Origin: Saxidomus purpurata | Lineage: Eukaryota; Mollusca; Bivalvia; Venerida; Veneridae | Assembly (NCBI GenBank): GCA_022818135.1 | Contig: JAFMSR010000008.1 | Coordinates: forward strand, 5,387,679-5,451,678 | DNA: 64,000 bases | Reading direction: 5' to 3' | Part shown: positions 47,300-60,409 of the stretch, piece by piece | How the letters are laid out: every line of letters starts with the position of its first letter | Position numbering within the stretch: the first letter of the stretch is position 1 | Made by a program: the position numbers and the translations under genes | Notes under the pieces: generated by a model | The model's database searches: none | What the model saw: only the letters and a program-made list of their open reading frames with translations | Told to the model about the DNA's origin: nothing

Positions 47300-47972
47300 T
47301 GATTGTTTAATATTCCTGGACGTCCCTGTGATGTAGTTCTCCCCTTGACAGGCGTAGGTTAAAGAGAGACAGATGCAGATACAATGGAATCTGGAATCTT
47401 TTTAACGAATAGACTCCTTGGTTCTTTTACATGCCTGGTGTATAGCACTGAAAAGCCGGCTGGGATTCGAACTTGGGACCTCCGGATTGGTGACCAGACC
47501 GCTAACCACTCGACCACCGCACCTAGACTATATATTCTCTACGTTTTAAACCGGATCATTCTGTGATAGGTGGGAAAAGGGCGGATCAATGGTTCAGCGG
47601 TTACGGACTAGACCAATGTAATCCAGGGATCGCAGGCTTAATCCCCAGCTCTTCCATAAACATAACTAATAGTTAAGACCTAAAAACCGAGGTCCCATGT
47701 ATCTGTGCTATACACTGGGAATATTAAATAACCAGGGGTGTCTCTAGAATCGGACCCGTTCTGTATATTGCACTATCCCCTGAAACCTAAAATACCTAAA
47801 ACTCTTCTGGGTGTGTTGGTTATATGGATACCAACGGTAAAATCTCATACATACAAACATATGGGTTCGGAAAGCGTTTCTGCAATTTCAGGTACCCCGA
47901 TCGAAACTGGAACCAGAAACCTCCGGATTGGTATTCCGCAGCGTTAACCACTGGACCATGGAGTTGTTTTTT
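47300..47972. repeat. SINE cluster A-B-C (V2)
   Basis: Family A (47,300-47,527, minus), B (47,577-47,795, plus) and C (47,795-47,972, minus) repeat the V1 cluster and are the inverse of the U1 cluster at 30,085-30,760. Confidence 0.7.
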
Positions 47973-49378
47973 ACTCATTTGATATGATTGAAAATGGGCA
48001 TTAAACATTAAAAGAAATAGCTTTATAGCAAAAATATTAAATGAAATGTAATGAATTAAGTTGAAATAATTTTAAATAATCTCATGAAGCTAATTGGCAG
48101 TGTAAGTTTACATGTTCAGTTGTTTTTAAAAATTTATTAATGTTTTCAAATACCTTAATATTTGAATATCTGCCAGGAGTAAAGTCTAAACTTGGTATTT
48201 CGTCTTAATTTTAACCTGTGGCAAATTGAAAATCACGACATTTCGCATAAAGTGTACTAGCTGTAGTAGACTATATTATACAGGCTCATAGTAGTAAAAA
48301 TCTATAAAAAAGCAACATTCCCTGGCAAGTTTTAAATAAAAATTGAGAAATTTTGATATAAATTTTGGCGACACTTGTCTTTTTTTCTGATCGAGAAGCT
48401 TTGCAATACAATATGCACAAATTAATATAGACTTATTTTAAATAATATCATATTCATTCCTATTCATGTCTTACCTAGCTTTTATGGCTCAAAGAACTGT
48501 GTTGAATAATTTGGTTTCGTGTAAGTACAGGTTTTAGGTCTGAATGTATTACAGGAACAAGCAAATTTATTGCAAGGGAGCGTTAGTAAACCGCAGCAGT
48601 AGGTTTATTATCTCCCCTCAAACAAAGTTTGGAGGTATATAGGAGTCAGCTGGTCAGTCAGTCGGTTGGTCAGTCAGTTTGTATGTTGATCAGTCAGTCG
48701 GTTGATCAGTCAGTTTGTGTGTTGATCAGTCAGTCGGGACAGCTCCATAATGTCTCAACCCCTTGAAGATTATTCTTGAAATTTGAGTCAAATGTTCATC
48801 TTATCAAGATGACGTAAAGAACTTATACTCAAAGCCTGTTGGCTTAAGGTCACACTTTTAATAGGAGTCTTTGGTTTTTAGTGTCTCCTCAATTTGAAGG
48901 ATTTCCATGAACATTTGGTCAAATGTTCATTTTAACAAGGCAACGTGTAGAACCCATGTCCCAAGCCAGCTAGGACAAGGTAAGGTTTTCAAGGATTTTT
49001 GGTCAAATGTTTAACTCATCAATATGACATGCAGAACACATATTTCAACCCCATCAGCTCCAGGTCATACCTAGGGGTGATTCATTTTCAAGATCTACTC
49101 CATATCTTTTCACCCCTTAAAGGATTTAAATGAATCTTGATATGAATGTTCATCTTACCAAGACTATGCAAGGGTCAAAGGTCATGAGACTATATTTCTC
49201 AAACCCATTGAAGGACTTTCTTGAGGTTAGGTCGAAATGTGTGCCTCCGATCAAGGTAATGTCACATTTTTGTCCAAAGCTTTATTAGACTTTACCTCCT
49301 TGACCCTTTGTAAGATTAGAATTAAGCTTAGTTCAAATAATGTGACAGGTAGCACATATGTTCGAACTCTGCCAGCTA

Positions 49379-51185
49379 AGAGTTAGCTGTCTATGTAAAT
49401 ATCCAAGTAAATGTAAATCATATATAATTTCCTATCGTTATTGTTTACATAGCGCTTTGTGGTACCATGTCAACATGGGTTATTTAAAGCGACTGCACTC
49501 CAAATTCTTAGTAAATTTTAATTTTTTGGTAAAATCAATATATTCATTTTGTCACTCAATATTATTTTCTTTGTGTAGAGCAAAAAAAAGGTGAAAAACC
49601 CCCATATTTACCCGAGCCAGGTTTTGAACCCGGCTTTCCCCACCCCCTTACAAAAATTTCAGCGCTACCTACACATGCGGAGTCAGCTGATTTGATGCGA
49701 GTTAAAAATATTGGTTACCAAAGAGCCCCACCCCCCCGTTAGTCACGGGGTGTTTTTCTACAATAAAAGAAGCAAAACACACTCTTATTGTTTCTTTTGT
49801 TGAAACTTGTCCTTCATCTGCCCTATCGGTGCATTTTTTCTTTTGATTTTTTTTTTCGTCTTTCCTTTTAAGTTGTGTGCTTATTTAGAATGTTTTCTTC
49901 ATATTTTATACCAATGAACCGGATGAAGGCAAATAAATGTAACGATTACACTGTCTGTATTTCGTTACAGTGTTGATCTGCTGGCATATTTAAAATCCAC
50001 GTTTTAGTTAGAATTCGACGCTCATATGTTTATCATTTTTAAACATCTTTTGTTTATTTCATTACATTTATACATGATAGTTTCTTCTAAATAGCAGGAT
50101 AACAATTGTCTATTTATAATAATTATGTTAAAAATGCATCGAATTGAAAAACTGTCTAGATGGAAAAGTGACAGAAAGTACTATTTTGCTACATTTGACC
50201 CATGTATGTTCATCAAAGTAAACTACCCTAGAAAATAAGTGGCTACACTTCCATTTCTTTCAAGCTACGCTCCTGTAAGCTATCATTTTCCTGTTTGGCT
50301 GTTCACGAGTTACTAAACTTGAGCTCATAAGACTAAAAGTGATCCGGACAGAAAGACACAGTAATGAGAGAATTGAATGACGATTTAGCTGACAGTGGGT
50401 ACGCTGTAGGAAAAGACAAAGGAGCTGATCAAGCAACAGCACAATAGTTACTCAGAAATCTCAACAACCATTCAAAATCAAGCATCATGTAGTATGACTG
50501 CAATCTGCCAGTCTTTGATAGGATCTCCTAATTCTAACAGTAAAACAATTTTAGTTAGGAGCATGAATAGGAGAACATGCCGGGTCGTACCGCTTTATAC
50601 CTCATCTACAAAACAAAAAAGTATGGAAGAGCATGCAGGAGAGATAAAGAAGCTGTGTGTATGTACCTAGCTACTTTATTGGGGTAATGATTTGATGAAA
50701 AGGTAATAGCAGTGCTACCAGGATGCATGTATATTGCATTAACATACTTTTACGATGAAGCCCCCCCCCACCCCACCCCCACCTCTGGTTGTAAGCAAAA
50801 TTTTTTTTTTTTTTTTTTCCCCTAACCCATCATATGGCAAAATATATTTTTTTTTTCTATTTAGAACTGCATTGTATATAAAACATGTAACTTACATTTT
50901 GATATTTGTTTTGACTTTCAATAAATGGTTTGTTGAAGTTCTATAAGGTAAATATTATACACAAAATCTATTGTTATTTTCACATATGTACAAATCACTT
51001 AGGATCCATCTGTTGACAGTTAACTGCTCTGTTTAATGATCTTGTCAATATGTCCCTTACATGTTGCATTTTTGCATGAATTCCTGTTTTTTTGTCAGAA
51101 TCACCAGGTATTTCAATTTTAAAACTAGGTGGTGTGCTTCTATCCATGTTTAATAGTCCCCAATGATCACCCTTACTTTCATAAT
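49379..51185. other. Spacer with low-complexity tracts
   Basis: No gene is seen. A B-box-like GGTTTTGAACCCGGC lies at ~49,618. C-rich and T-rich runs are at 50,760-50,785 and 50,800-50,860. Confidence 0.4.
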
Positions 51186-51296
51186 ATTATTTATATATAA
51201 AAGGTTTTTCTATGATTTGACCCCGTGACCTAGTTTTTGATCCCAGATAACCCATAGTCGTAATTATGATGAGAACTAGACAAAGGCCTCTGGGGT

Positions 51297-52553
51297 AAAC
51301 ATGTAACACCATGTTAAACACTAGTAGCTCGTGTAATACTTTGTGTGCATCTATGTGACCAATAACATTGTAGCATACTCTATTAGGCTTACACTGGATG
51401 TCAGCTAGAGAAACGGTGACTTTAAGTTGTACTTTGTCAACTATCTCAAACGAGGGACATGCATGGGTATAGCATCTATTTGAGTATCTAGCAGAGCGAG
51501 TTAGAACGCTACAAACCTCTTTTTCAATTTTTGGAATAATGTTACGTGTGTGGGTCTGAAGCATTGGCTAAGTTAAAATCATAAAGTTGTTTTGTAACTT
51601 CAGACTTAATATCTTTTATAAACATCAACAGCACCTTGTGGGAAGTAAGGGGGATGCCAACTCAATCTAGTCTTGTGATGGCACTTATGAACTGCTCGTT
51701 AAGGGCCTAATGCCTGTTCGCATACGACCCTGGAATGGTATGACGACCCTTAAGGGGGAATAGACGGGTAAAAGAGGTTCTTCAGTTTGTTCCCCTCTAA
51801 GAATGTTCAAGAAAGAGTTTGAGGTTATTATGTTTCTAACCGTGTCATTAAAGTAGCTTGATAATTCGATCTCTTTTTAAATCGAGATTACACTGACTTT
51901 GTGAACGACACATTGCTCCATGCAATGTTAGACTTTGTATGTGTTTTTCTTTGTGTTTTATTTCTTATGTTATTTTTATTCCTGTGTCTGATCTTTTTCT
52001 TTATGTATATAAATTTTGTTAGAGACCGAAAGTAAAGGTATTTAAAGGTGAAAACCATTTTCTCAGTCAGTGACTGATTTTCTTCAAGTGACCTTAAAAT
52101 ACCTTTGGGTCATAATTGGCTAATCTTTTAGCTTGTATCTGAACAAAAATTTACTTCGTCATCACACAGGTTGAAAAGAACTTCAATCATCCCGGACTGG
52201 CACTTTTTGCAAGGTATAATTACATTAGCACAGAGTCTCTACTTAATTAGAGACTTACATGTATTTATTGGGTTAAAATTTCGTGTTTATCCGACCAGTT
52301 GACTAATCTTATTATGTTTAAAAATTTTAAAAATAATGCTTGGGGTGTAAATCAATGCGAAGTTCTGCGTTAAATCAGCTGGTAGAAACATTTGAAATCG
52401 ATATCTTGGGTTAAAAGTTAAAACAAAGCAGACCCTTTGATAAAAACAAGGACCTATTGTAACGATTTTCTCTTATATCTATCCGAGCGGTCGACTCTTA
52501 TTTAAACTAATCGACGAGAGCTACTATACACTTATATATGTAATTTTCTTCAA
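51297..52553 (-). pseudogene. W2: second copy of the unknown coding relic
   Basis: Same orientation as W1. The minus-strand frame starting at 51,564 keeps TRSARYSNRCYTHACPSFEI, KVTVSLADIQCKPN and GHIDAH. Relative to W1 it has a few extra in-frame residues after the FEIV motif. Upstream frames are broken. W2 abuts the start of U3 (~52,650), which suggests that the rearrangement placed it there. Confidence 0.5.
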
Positions 52554-53428
52554 GATTTTAGAAAGCATCACGCAACAACAAGAATTTGTTACATTTACTT
52601 TTCGCTTATTTACGCTTTTAGAAATCAGAGATCCTGTAATTTCCATTTTTTCATGTGAATGTTTTCAATTTACTACCCCAGGTGATAAGTATCCATCTCA
52701 TATTTTTTAAAGTTTGATATGAATTGACAAATCAAATTTATTTTTGGTTTACTGTCTGTTCATGTGTGCGAAAACTTTATTTGTAGCATAAATTAAACCT
52801 TCTAAGAATTGTGTCCATAATTTTGTAACAAAGTGTTTTACACCCTTTGAATTCTCAAGAGATAATATAGATAGTATAATATTATTGTATGGACTCAAAG
52901 TTCAGTTTCAAATAAGTGGCGTTAAAGTCACGAGATGCGTTAAACGACTTTACCTTCTGTCAGACTGTGCAGTATAAGTTTAAATAGTGCATGTATCATT
53001 ACAGAATAGCGTAGTAACACGTGCTAATAGAGTAGCGATGCTCAGTTTACTTAGACGGAATACTTGAATTTGTGATTTGATAAATTTTAATGCTTTTTTT
53101 ATTAACTTGTAATCTTAAAAGTATTGTGATATGTTGTAAATTTCAAAACTTGTTAAAACTTTCCGATTAGTTGACTTATACTAAGGGTCGTTAGAAGTTT
53201 CGATTAGTGTATTAATTGCGGCTTTCGTGGCTAAATTAGTATAAACTAAATAATCCACTTTTACACGGTCAGCTTCACTTTTAAACCATACACAAACATT
53301 TCCATGATTTGGTTCGGCCTATATCTAGTATTTATCAACAATGTACTTCGGTCGAGTTTGGCTTCAACTACATCTTGCAACAAAATTCAACTGATATAAA
53401 AAATATATTAGCCATTCTTTCTTTTTAG

Positions 53429-53790
53429 AATTTTGTTCTTGCGAGACGAATTGTTAAGCTGAAAATGTGGGCGAAAGTTGTTCTCCACCATGCTCCAATG
53501 GCAAAACGTGTTGCTGTGTAAACTTACCATACGGCTATAAACGCAAGTTTTTTTTAGTTCATGTATGATAATATGACAGTGACACATCCGAAGGCTAAAA
53601 TATTATTGTGAAAATTTATAACCTAAGACAATTAAAGGATTAAATAATAATGATAAGAATGGTTTACAGTCTATATATATCCATCTATAGCCTTGTACCT
53701 GTAAGTGTCAGCAAAACTTTGCCTGTATGATCAGCGAAGTTTGTCACTCTTATGTGGGCTTATTTATTCTTTCAGGTTAAAAACAGTGAG
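53429..53790 (+). pseudogene. Cysteine-rich peptide, copy C (decapitated)
   Basis: The second exon (53,429-53,542) keeps FCSCETNC, GESCSPPC and TCCC, but TAA replaces the CAA codon at 53,455-53,457. No signal-peptide exon lies upstream, because the block begins inside the intron. The third-exon acceptor and a following stop are still visible at 53,776. It is non-functional as a secreted peptide. Confidence 0.8.
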
Positions 53791-54394
53791 GGAGTTGAGA
53801 CAATGGAACAAATAACAAGGACGTCATGAAATGGATACTTATTGTGAATTATTTTAAGAATAAATTATTTTCAGCATTCATTTGGTGGTGATTTTTTAGC
53901 TTTACTGGAAAAAGTTTATATTACTGAATCCACCCGCCGTTGCTAAAATGCTATAACAAAGAAGTTCCAATTTAAAATCACAATGACTATCAAAAGTAAT
54001 ATGTCTGCTTAATTAAAGTATGTTCGGTAGGTTCGATCCCCACCACGGCCATGTCGGAAGTGTCCTTAGGCAAAATAAAAATAATTGAACATTGCCTCTC
54101 TCTTTTCGACGTTTCACCTTGAATGGGTCCCGAGAGCGTTTAATCTAAGTTGTAAAAACATGTTTCGCAATCGAAAATAAATAAATTAGTATAAAACAAT
54201 TAAAGTTTGGATATAATATGATGTAGTGTTCAAGTTAAAAAAAGTCTTCAGCAACAGATTTGTTATAAACCGTAAAGAAAATTAATAAAAGCACTGAAAG
54301 TACTGGTATGCGATGACCTTAAACAACAGTAGCGGTAGTTAAAGAACAGTCTCTAGTTTTCCTTAACAGGGTTTTTTGGGTTTTTAAAAAAAAA

Positions 54395-54423
54395 AAAAAA
54401 AAAACCCCCAACCCCCCCCCCCC
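54395..54423. repeat. Poly-A/poly-C tract
   Basis: A run of about 19 A followed by a C-rich run marks a local rearrangement. Sequence around it is partly repeated at 54,300-54,370 and 54,485-54,560. Confidence 0.5.
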
Positions 54424-56108
54424 TAGAAAATGATGTTTGTAGGTAGGACAAACTGTAAACAATTATGGGTCATGTAAGGAACATGGTAGAATGCGATGAC
54501 CTATAACACAACAGTAGCGGTAGTTAACGAACATAAAACCAGATCTCTAGTTTTCCTTAGCACGGTATTTTGGCATTTTGTAATTGTGCACCTTGTCTTA
54601 ACTACGTCACAAAGTATAGCACAATGTCTCTAGATCTTCTATCAATAAGAATCAAGGCAACATTTCGACCCAACCTTCAAGAAAAGCCTTCAAGAGGTTT
54701 GAGAAATATAGTCTCATGACCTCAGACCCTTACATTGTCTTGGTAAGAAGAACATTCATATCAAATATCATTAAAATCCTTGAAGGGGTTAAAAGACATG
54801 GAGCATATACGAAAATGAATCGTCTCTAAGTATAACTTTGAGATGATGAGATTGAAATATGTTTTCTGCATTTCATCTTGATGAGTTAAACATTTGACTA
54901 AAAATCCTTGAAAACCTTGACCTTGTCCTAGCGGACATGGGACATGGGGTTTAAACGTCGTCTTAATTAGATGAACATTTGACCAAAATAAAATAAAATG
55001 TTCTCAATTTTTATTTAAAACTTTCGCTAAGGTCATTCATTGAAACGGTTATGTTTTTAGATTCTTACTAGTATGTGCATGTATAATATAGGTTTAATAA
55101 CACAGTTAGTGTAATGTTTTGATTTTCAATTTGACACAAGTTAATAGTAAGTGGAAATACCAAGTTCAGACTTCATTTCTGAGAGATATTCAAATATTTA
55201 GGTGTTTTAAACATAAATGAATTTAAACTGAACATGTAAACTATCCAGTTACACTGCCAATTAACTTCATGAGAAACGGATAAACGGGGCTTTACTGAAT
55301 CCTACTTTTCTTACAAATCATGAAATGCATGCTTTTGTTGAATACATGTATCTGGAATACCTATTGCTACCACCTCATTGGTCGAGCTTACTTGAAATCA
55401 CTATAACCTCTCATTAACAGAGAACGATGGGTTTAAGTTCTTAATCGATAACGGCTCTTTTATGCAGGACAGGGTTCTAGTACAGAACAGAATATGATAA
55501 ACTTTATTTCTAATCAGGGGTCAATTACCGTGGCATTATATCACAGAGTAAATATTTAACAAACAGATAAAGATAGTAATGTAAACAAGGCTGAATTAGT
55601 ATTGGTATAACACATTTAAGAAGTCCCAACCTGGGCAGTATATATGAGATGGTAGGTGGCTCTGGGTTTTCTCTGGGTTCCTCCAGCAATAAGGTATAAC
55701 TATATATGCCATTACCAATGCAGTCAGTTTAAAAAGTTTTCATTAGCTCATGTTTATATTTGTTGTTTGTATCCTGTTGACTTTTAATAAGATTATTATT
55801 TTTTTAACACAACTTAATTATTGACTCTTCTCTTGGGTCATCATGGCAGGCAGCTAAGCCCCTAGTCATTTCACCTTAGATGGTTCAGGCTCCATAATCA
55901 GATATGATGCTTGCATTTCAAACTTGGAAAAAAAATTAATCAATCATATCTTTAATAAGAATTTTCAAGTTTTTCAACGAAACCATTTTGATTTTAATAG
56001 TTTCACCAGTTTGACATTTTTTATTAAATCATTTAAGTATTTCAACTGAATTCATCACATTTCAGTTCACATTTTTGCTATATAAAAGCTATTTCTCCAA
56101 ATGTTTGA

Positions 56109-56240
56109 GGTCATTCCGATCGGGGTACCTGAATTTGCAGAAACGCTTTTCAGTGTTTCCAACCCATATGTTTGTATGTATGAGTTTTATTGTTGATACC
56201 AACGCCCCTATAAGACTAAATATTTTAGGTTTCGGGGGAT
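56109..56240 (+). repeat. SINE family C remnant (U3)
   Basis: The body (GGGGTACCTGAATTTGCAG, TTTCAGTGTTTCC) is present but the tRNA-like head is deleted relative to U1 and U2. Confidence 0.6.
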
Positions 56241-57077
56241 AGTGCAAGATACAACACTCTAAACAATACCAAACTGCATACAAAGTAAATCAAGAGGTAA
56301 AATTACTACTGTAGGGGTGAAGTCATGTGTACTGACTGCTCAACTCGTAGCTAAAGCACGTGGTGTTACATTAGATATTGTCAATGTTATATTGTCTACT
56401 GTTGATAATTGGTTATACCGGGTTATTTCTTACTTGTATTTTCTTATTGTATGTGGATCACTCGTTGTTTAGTATCGAATGACCGAGCGTAGTAATTAAA
56501 CTTCTTTCGTTTTCGAGAAGGAATTCGTGTCATTCGGCGCATGGTCGGCAAACAAAAAGAAAATTTACCATTGAAGTATTTTAGATATAATCAGGTCAGA
56601 TCAAAGTAGTGAATGAAAAGATATTATATAATTAAATAGAATTTACCAGAAGTTAAAAGTAGTTTCCGTTTATAATTTTTGCTTAGACTTCAGCGATCGC
56701 ATCGTCCGCAAAGATGCATGTCTGGCGTAATAATTTCATCCTTCCAACTAAAAACAAAAACTTATGTCAACGCCACCACCCTAATCATAACAAACTTTCG
56801 AATTGAGATAGGTACACATATACATATGCCTTGTTTCATCTCATGCATGCTTTTATCGAATGGTTTGTATAAACTTATGGAACTTTTTACAGATGCGGAG
56901 GTATGAGAATCATATTGTAATTTGGTGAAAAGTAAATTTCTGGATTTTCTGGTATACTGTTAACTATAGAGCGATGATGACGTCATCGCTCTAAAATACT
57001 AAAATCGTTGTACACAATATACTAAAATCGGTTTCTTCATGCGAGTTTGAGTATCACGTTGATAGTGCGCAATTTTT

Positions 57078-58247
57078 GGGTCGATTGCTAAAATCGAGCC
57101 AAAGTTAACAGAGTATATCGGCCTTACGGCCGAACGCACAACATACAAACAAGTAGTTCCATATAAACAGTTGTTAGACATTATAGCGATTTCTGTTTTC
57201 AAAATTATATAGTAATAAATCTAAATAATTTAAAAACATTTCAGAATAGAATAATATTATTTCGTTATTGTTCTTTAAATGTGTAATTAATCGTAAATAC
57301 TATTAATGCGCGAACGAACGACTTGGACATACAAATTTATAAGAACTCGTTTTTTACCTATAACTCTATAGTCGGCGGACATAGAGCACTTGGTTGAGAT
57401 GCTGAAAATTGAAATTGCGCTGACTTACTGCGGCGGACGCGAGTTCGAAACCCATCTACTACAGTTTTTTTTTTTTCATTTTTCTTCTGTTTTACTTACA
57501 ATTTTAAGACTTTAAACCATTTTAAATGTTTTACAGCAAATAATCATAGAAAACTTCATTCATGTCAAACTTGTAAGGATAATGTTAATAAGACATACTG
57601 CATACATATTATTCGACAACAGTAAAGTTCAGTCAGTAGTTGTGTCAGGTTTTGCTTGTACAACCAGAATTGGTTTCCTTGGGTTCTTTTGGGGCCATGC
57701 CTCAACATCAATCATCACCAATTTCTAGAATATTTACATGTCAGTTTTGTTTGTGGGCCCGCTGTGATACTTTGTATCACTGTTTTTCTTGTTCAGTTAT
57801 TAATTTACTCTGTGTCTTCTTTGATCTTGCTCATTGTTCAGTTTTTGCCTACAATTTAGGATAGGAATTTATTTTGTATTATTGACACAATACACTCAAC
57901 CCTATGGGCAAATCCCGTAACTTTTGAATGACATTAAAAGTTGTGCAAACTGTGACTTTTCAGTTCAGGTTTGTAAAAATCCACTTCTCAGTTACCATTC
58001 ACAGCTATGATACTTTATAGGGTAGTTGAACATACATGTAGTCACTGAATGCAAAAGGTAAGCACATGGGTTCCTATCAAAAGTAAAGTTTACACATATG
58101 GTTAAAGGTCAAACTCTGTGGACATTTGTGTCTCCAGTTTGTTGATAACTTTACTTTTGTATGGGTTGCCCTGATATTTACACATGTATGTGTACAGTCT
58201 GTGTTGTTCAGAGACAATCGACCCTCCAGCACTTTCAGTCCTTTGAT
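57078..58247. mobile_element. ~1.15-kb insertion in U3, absent from U2
   Basis: U2 reads GTGCGCAATTTTTTTATTTATG at ~42,335. U3 has extra sequence between those two halves. GGGTCGATTG at its left and CAATCGACCC at 58,215-58,224 are 10-bp inverted ends. It contains a tRNA-like segment (57,361-57,450, with GAGTTCGAAACCC) and no recognisable protein. Confidence 0.5.
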
Positions 58248-58760
58248 TTATTTATGTCATATCAGGTCATATTTTACTTTACCTCCAAAAGTTTGAATTA
58301 TTACAAGGTCTTTGATTGTTTATAAATTAATCAACATTATAAACTATGTGCAAGGAAGATTTAATAAATTTTCGACGTGCTGCAATGCACGTTATTCTTT
58401 CTATATTATCTTCTTATGGAAACTGTTAATTTGATCGAAACTGTTGAGATTTGACACATGATGCTATGGGCCAACATAAAAATGTTTGCACATAATAAAG
58501 TGATGTTCTATCTCATTATAAAAATGTTGTACACGGTCTTACCTGTTATAAGATAACATAATGACATACCGCCATGATTTTACAATGTATACATCAAAGT
58601 TAATGCTGTAAATAGCTTTGGTAGAACATACAAAAATGGCCAAGCGGTCAATGTATGTTTTGGCTTTTTGATCTGACGCTCTTTATGTTGCATACAATAC
58701 CAATAGTGTATACTGAATTAAGGGATTTTCATATACATTTAATTTATTTCAACATTTAAC

Positions 58761-59797
58761 ATACATGCACTATTTTTTGTTACACTTTACCCATCTATGT
58801 TCATCAAAGTACATGTAGTAAATTTGTGGCAAATATGTACTTATTTTCAGAGAATAAAGTGTATCAAAAAAGTGAAATATGGGTTTTTAACAGGTAGTTT
58901 AACTAAAACCTAGATACTCTTAGTGAATGACTACTTTAAACTTGAAACAACATCAACCATCTAAATCTTTAATAAAACACTAATCTGTTATTCAGACTCC
59001 TAGAATAATAAACATTATTATAGTTGTAACCCAAAAATAGCGATCTGTATAACAGTTTCATTCGCATTGAATATAGAGGAAATATGTAAAATTATTTTTT
59101 AAATATCCCAGTCAAAAATAAAATATCCACCCTTTCGGTTATGTATATCTTAATTTTTCTTTGTCAGTAACAGAAATTCTTATATGTTTTATAAGCATTC
59201 GCTGTGTGTTGAGCATCATTCTTAACTATGAACCAATGCGACCATTTTGAAGGGTTATATAACTTCAAAAAAGGAAATGGATATCAAAAGAGAATTTTTA
59301 GCAGCACATGAGGTGATCCGGGCCCTGAATTATTTACGCTAGCAGCCGTACCAGATCGCCCTTGTTGCCATGAAAACACCAGGATCATTGACACGATATC
59401 AGAAAGAGTCCGAGGAGTTGGATCATTGACATGAATCCAGGGATAATTGACACTATGCTAGAAAGTTTCCGGTGAGGTTCATGGAGAATATGATTTTGCA
59501 AAAAATGTGCCTCTGAATATTCGACTTGCTGAAGAAAAGCTTTCCACAACATCTGTATAGTGCCTTTCCGTCAAGTTTTGCTCTTTGCACAAACTACATT
59601 TACAATCACTTTAAAAATACGCAGATTTTACTGCATTGTCCAAATGATGCATGCAAGCTGACAATCGTTTTAAATGATGCAGAGCAATTTCATGAATTGC
59701 ACTTCTTTCAGGATATTGATTCCTTAATGGAAAGAAACGTTTAGGGAAGTAACAGATGGTCCATTAAGTACAACTACGCACCAATCTAATAGATGTA
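58761..59797. other. Intergenic, nothing recognised
   Basis: A 72-codon frame at 59,526-59,744 has no motif I know. No exon chain was found. Confidence 0.4.
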
Positions 59798-60407
59798 CAC
59801 TCAACAACTTTAAAAACGAAACCAGTCATATTTTGATGATTTTAACACTGAATATGATGAAATATTTTCATGAAAATTGATACAAATTATAATCAATTTC
59901 ATAGACATCATCTGTTGGAATTTCATCTTAATAGATAACAATTTACGTATTTTACGACACTTACACAGTCACTAGGTGAAAGCAGTGAGTTCATAAAAAT
60001 CAATATCGTGTGTATGACCCATTTGCTGCAAGACATGCTGTGCACCGACACCTCATAGACAACACAACTTCAACAAAGCAATGCTGTGGGATATTTTGCC
60101 ATTCTTCTAAGAGGGCACGGCGAAGTTGAGGTACGGTGACAGGTGGTGGAGAACGAGATCTCACGCGACGCCCAAGCTCATCCCAGACATGTTCAATTGG
60201 AGCCATGTCTGGGGAGAGCGAAGGCCAGTCCAAGCAAGCGATGTTATTCTGTTGCAGAAAATATGCTCTCATAATGTGAGTGCAAACTGTTGGAATAGTT
60301 AAGTTACCTTGTACAAAGATGATATTTACCGTTTCATTTTACATTTGACGGGTTTTAACCGAAATATTGAAGTTCAAATAGTGGTGCGTTTTTAAAGTTG
60401 TTGAGTG
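59798..60407. mobile_element. 610-bp internally deleted Tc1-like transposon
   Basis: Ends CACTCAACAACTTT and its reverse complement form perfect 21-bp inverted repeats, flanked on both sides by TA (59,796-59,797 and 60,408-60,409), the Tc1/mariner target. The interior encodes only the C-terminal part of a transposase, so the element is non-autonomous. Confidence 0.85.
60000..60272 (-). pseudogene. Tc1-like transposase C-terminal fragment
   Basis: 90 codons include DWPSLSPDMAPIEHVWDELG, the region around the last catalytic residue of Tc1/mariner DDE transposases (PDxxPIEHxWxxL), then an LRRALLEEW helix. The N-terminal DNA-binding domain and the first catalytic residues are missing. Confidence 0.85.
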
Positions 60408-60409
60408 TA

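Larger units (their letters stand above)
44400..49378. repeat. Segmental duplication block V2
   Basis: V2 is a direct copy of V1 (31,860-36,385). It carries the 326-bp fold-back element that V1 lacks and lacks the 300-bp V1 insertion. It keeps about 250 bp (46,912-47,158) that V1 has lost. Its right end extends about 70 bp beyond the V1 copy. Confidence 0.8.
52650..58760 (+). repeat. Segmental duplication block U3
   Basis: U3 starts with sequence matching the intron of gene B (about 37,270), so the first exon is missing. Its tail parallels U2 to 58,760, with a ~1.15-kb insertion at 57,078-58,247. Confidence 0.75.

Noticed and set aside
57640..57864. Two overlapping plus-strand frames of 67-74 codons
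   Set aside because: They lie in a block-specific insertion, have no recognisable motif, and overlap in two frames as expected by chance.
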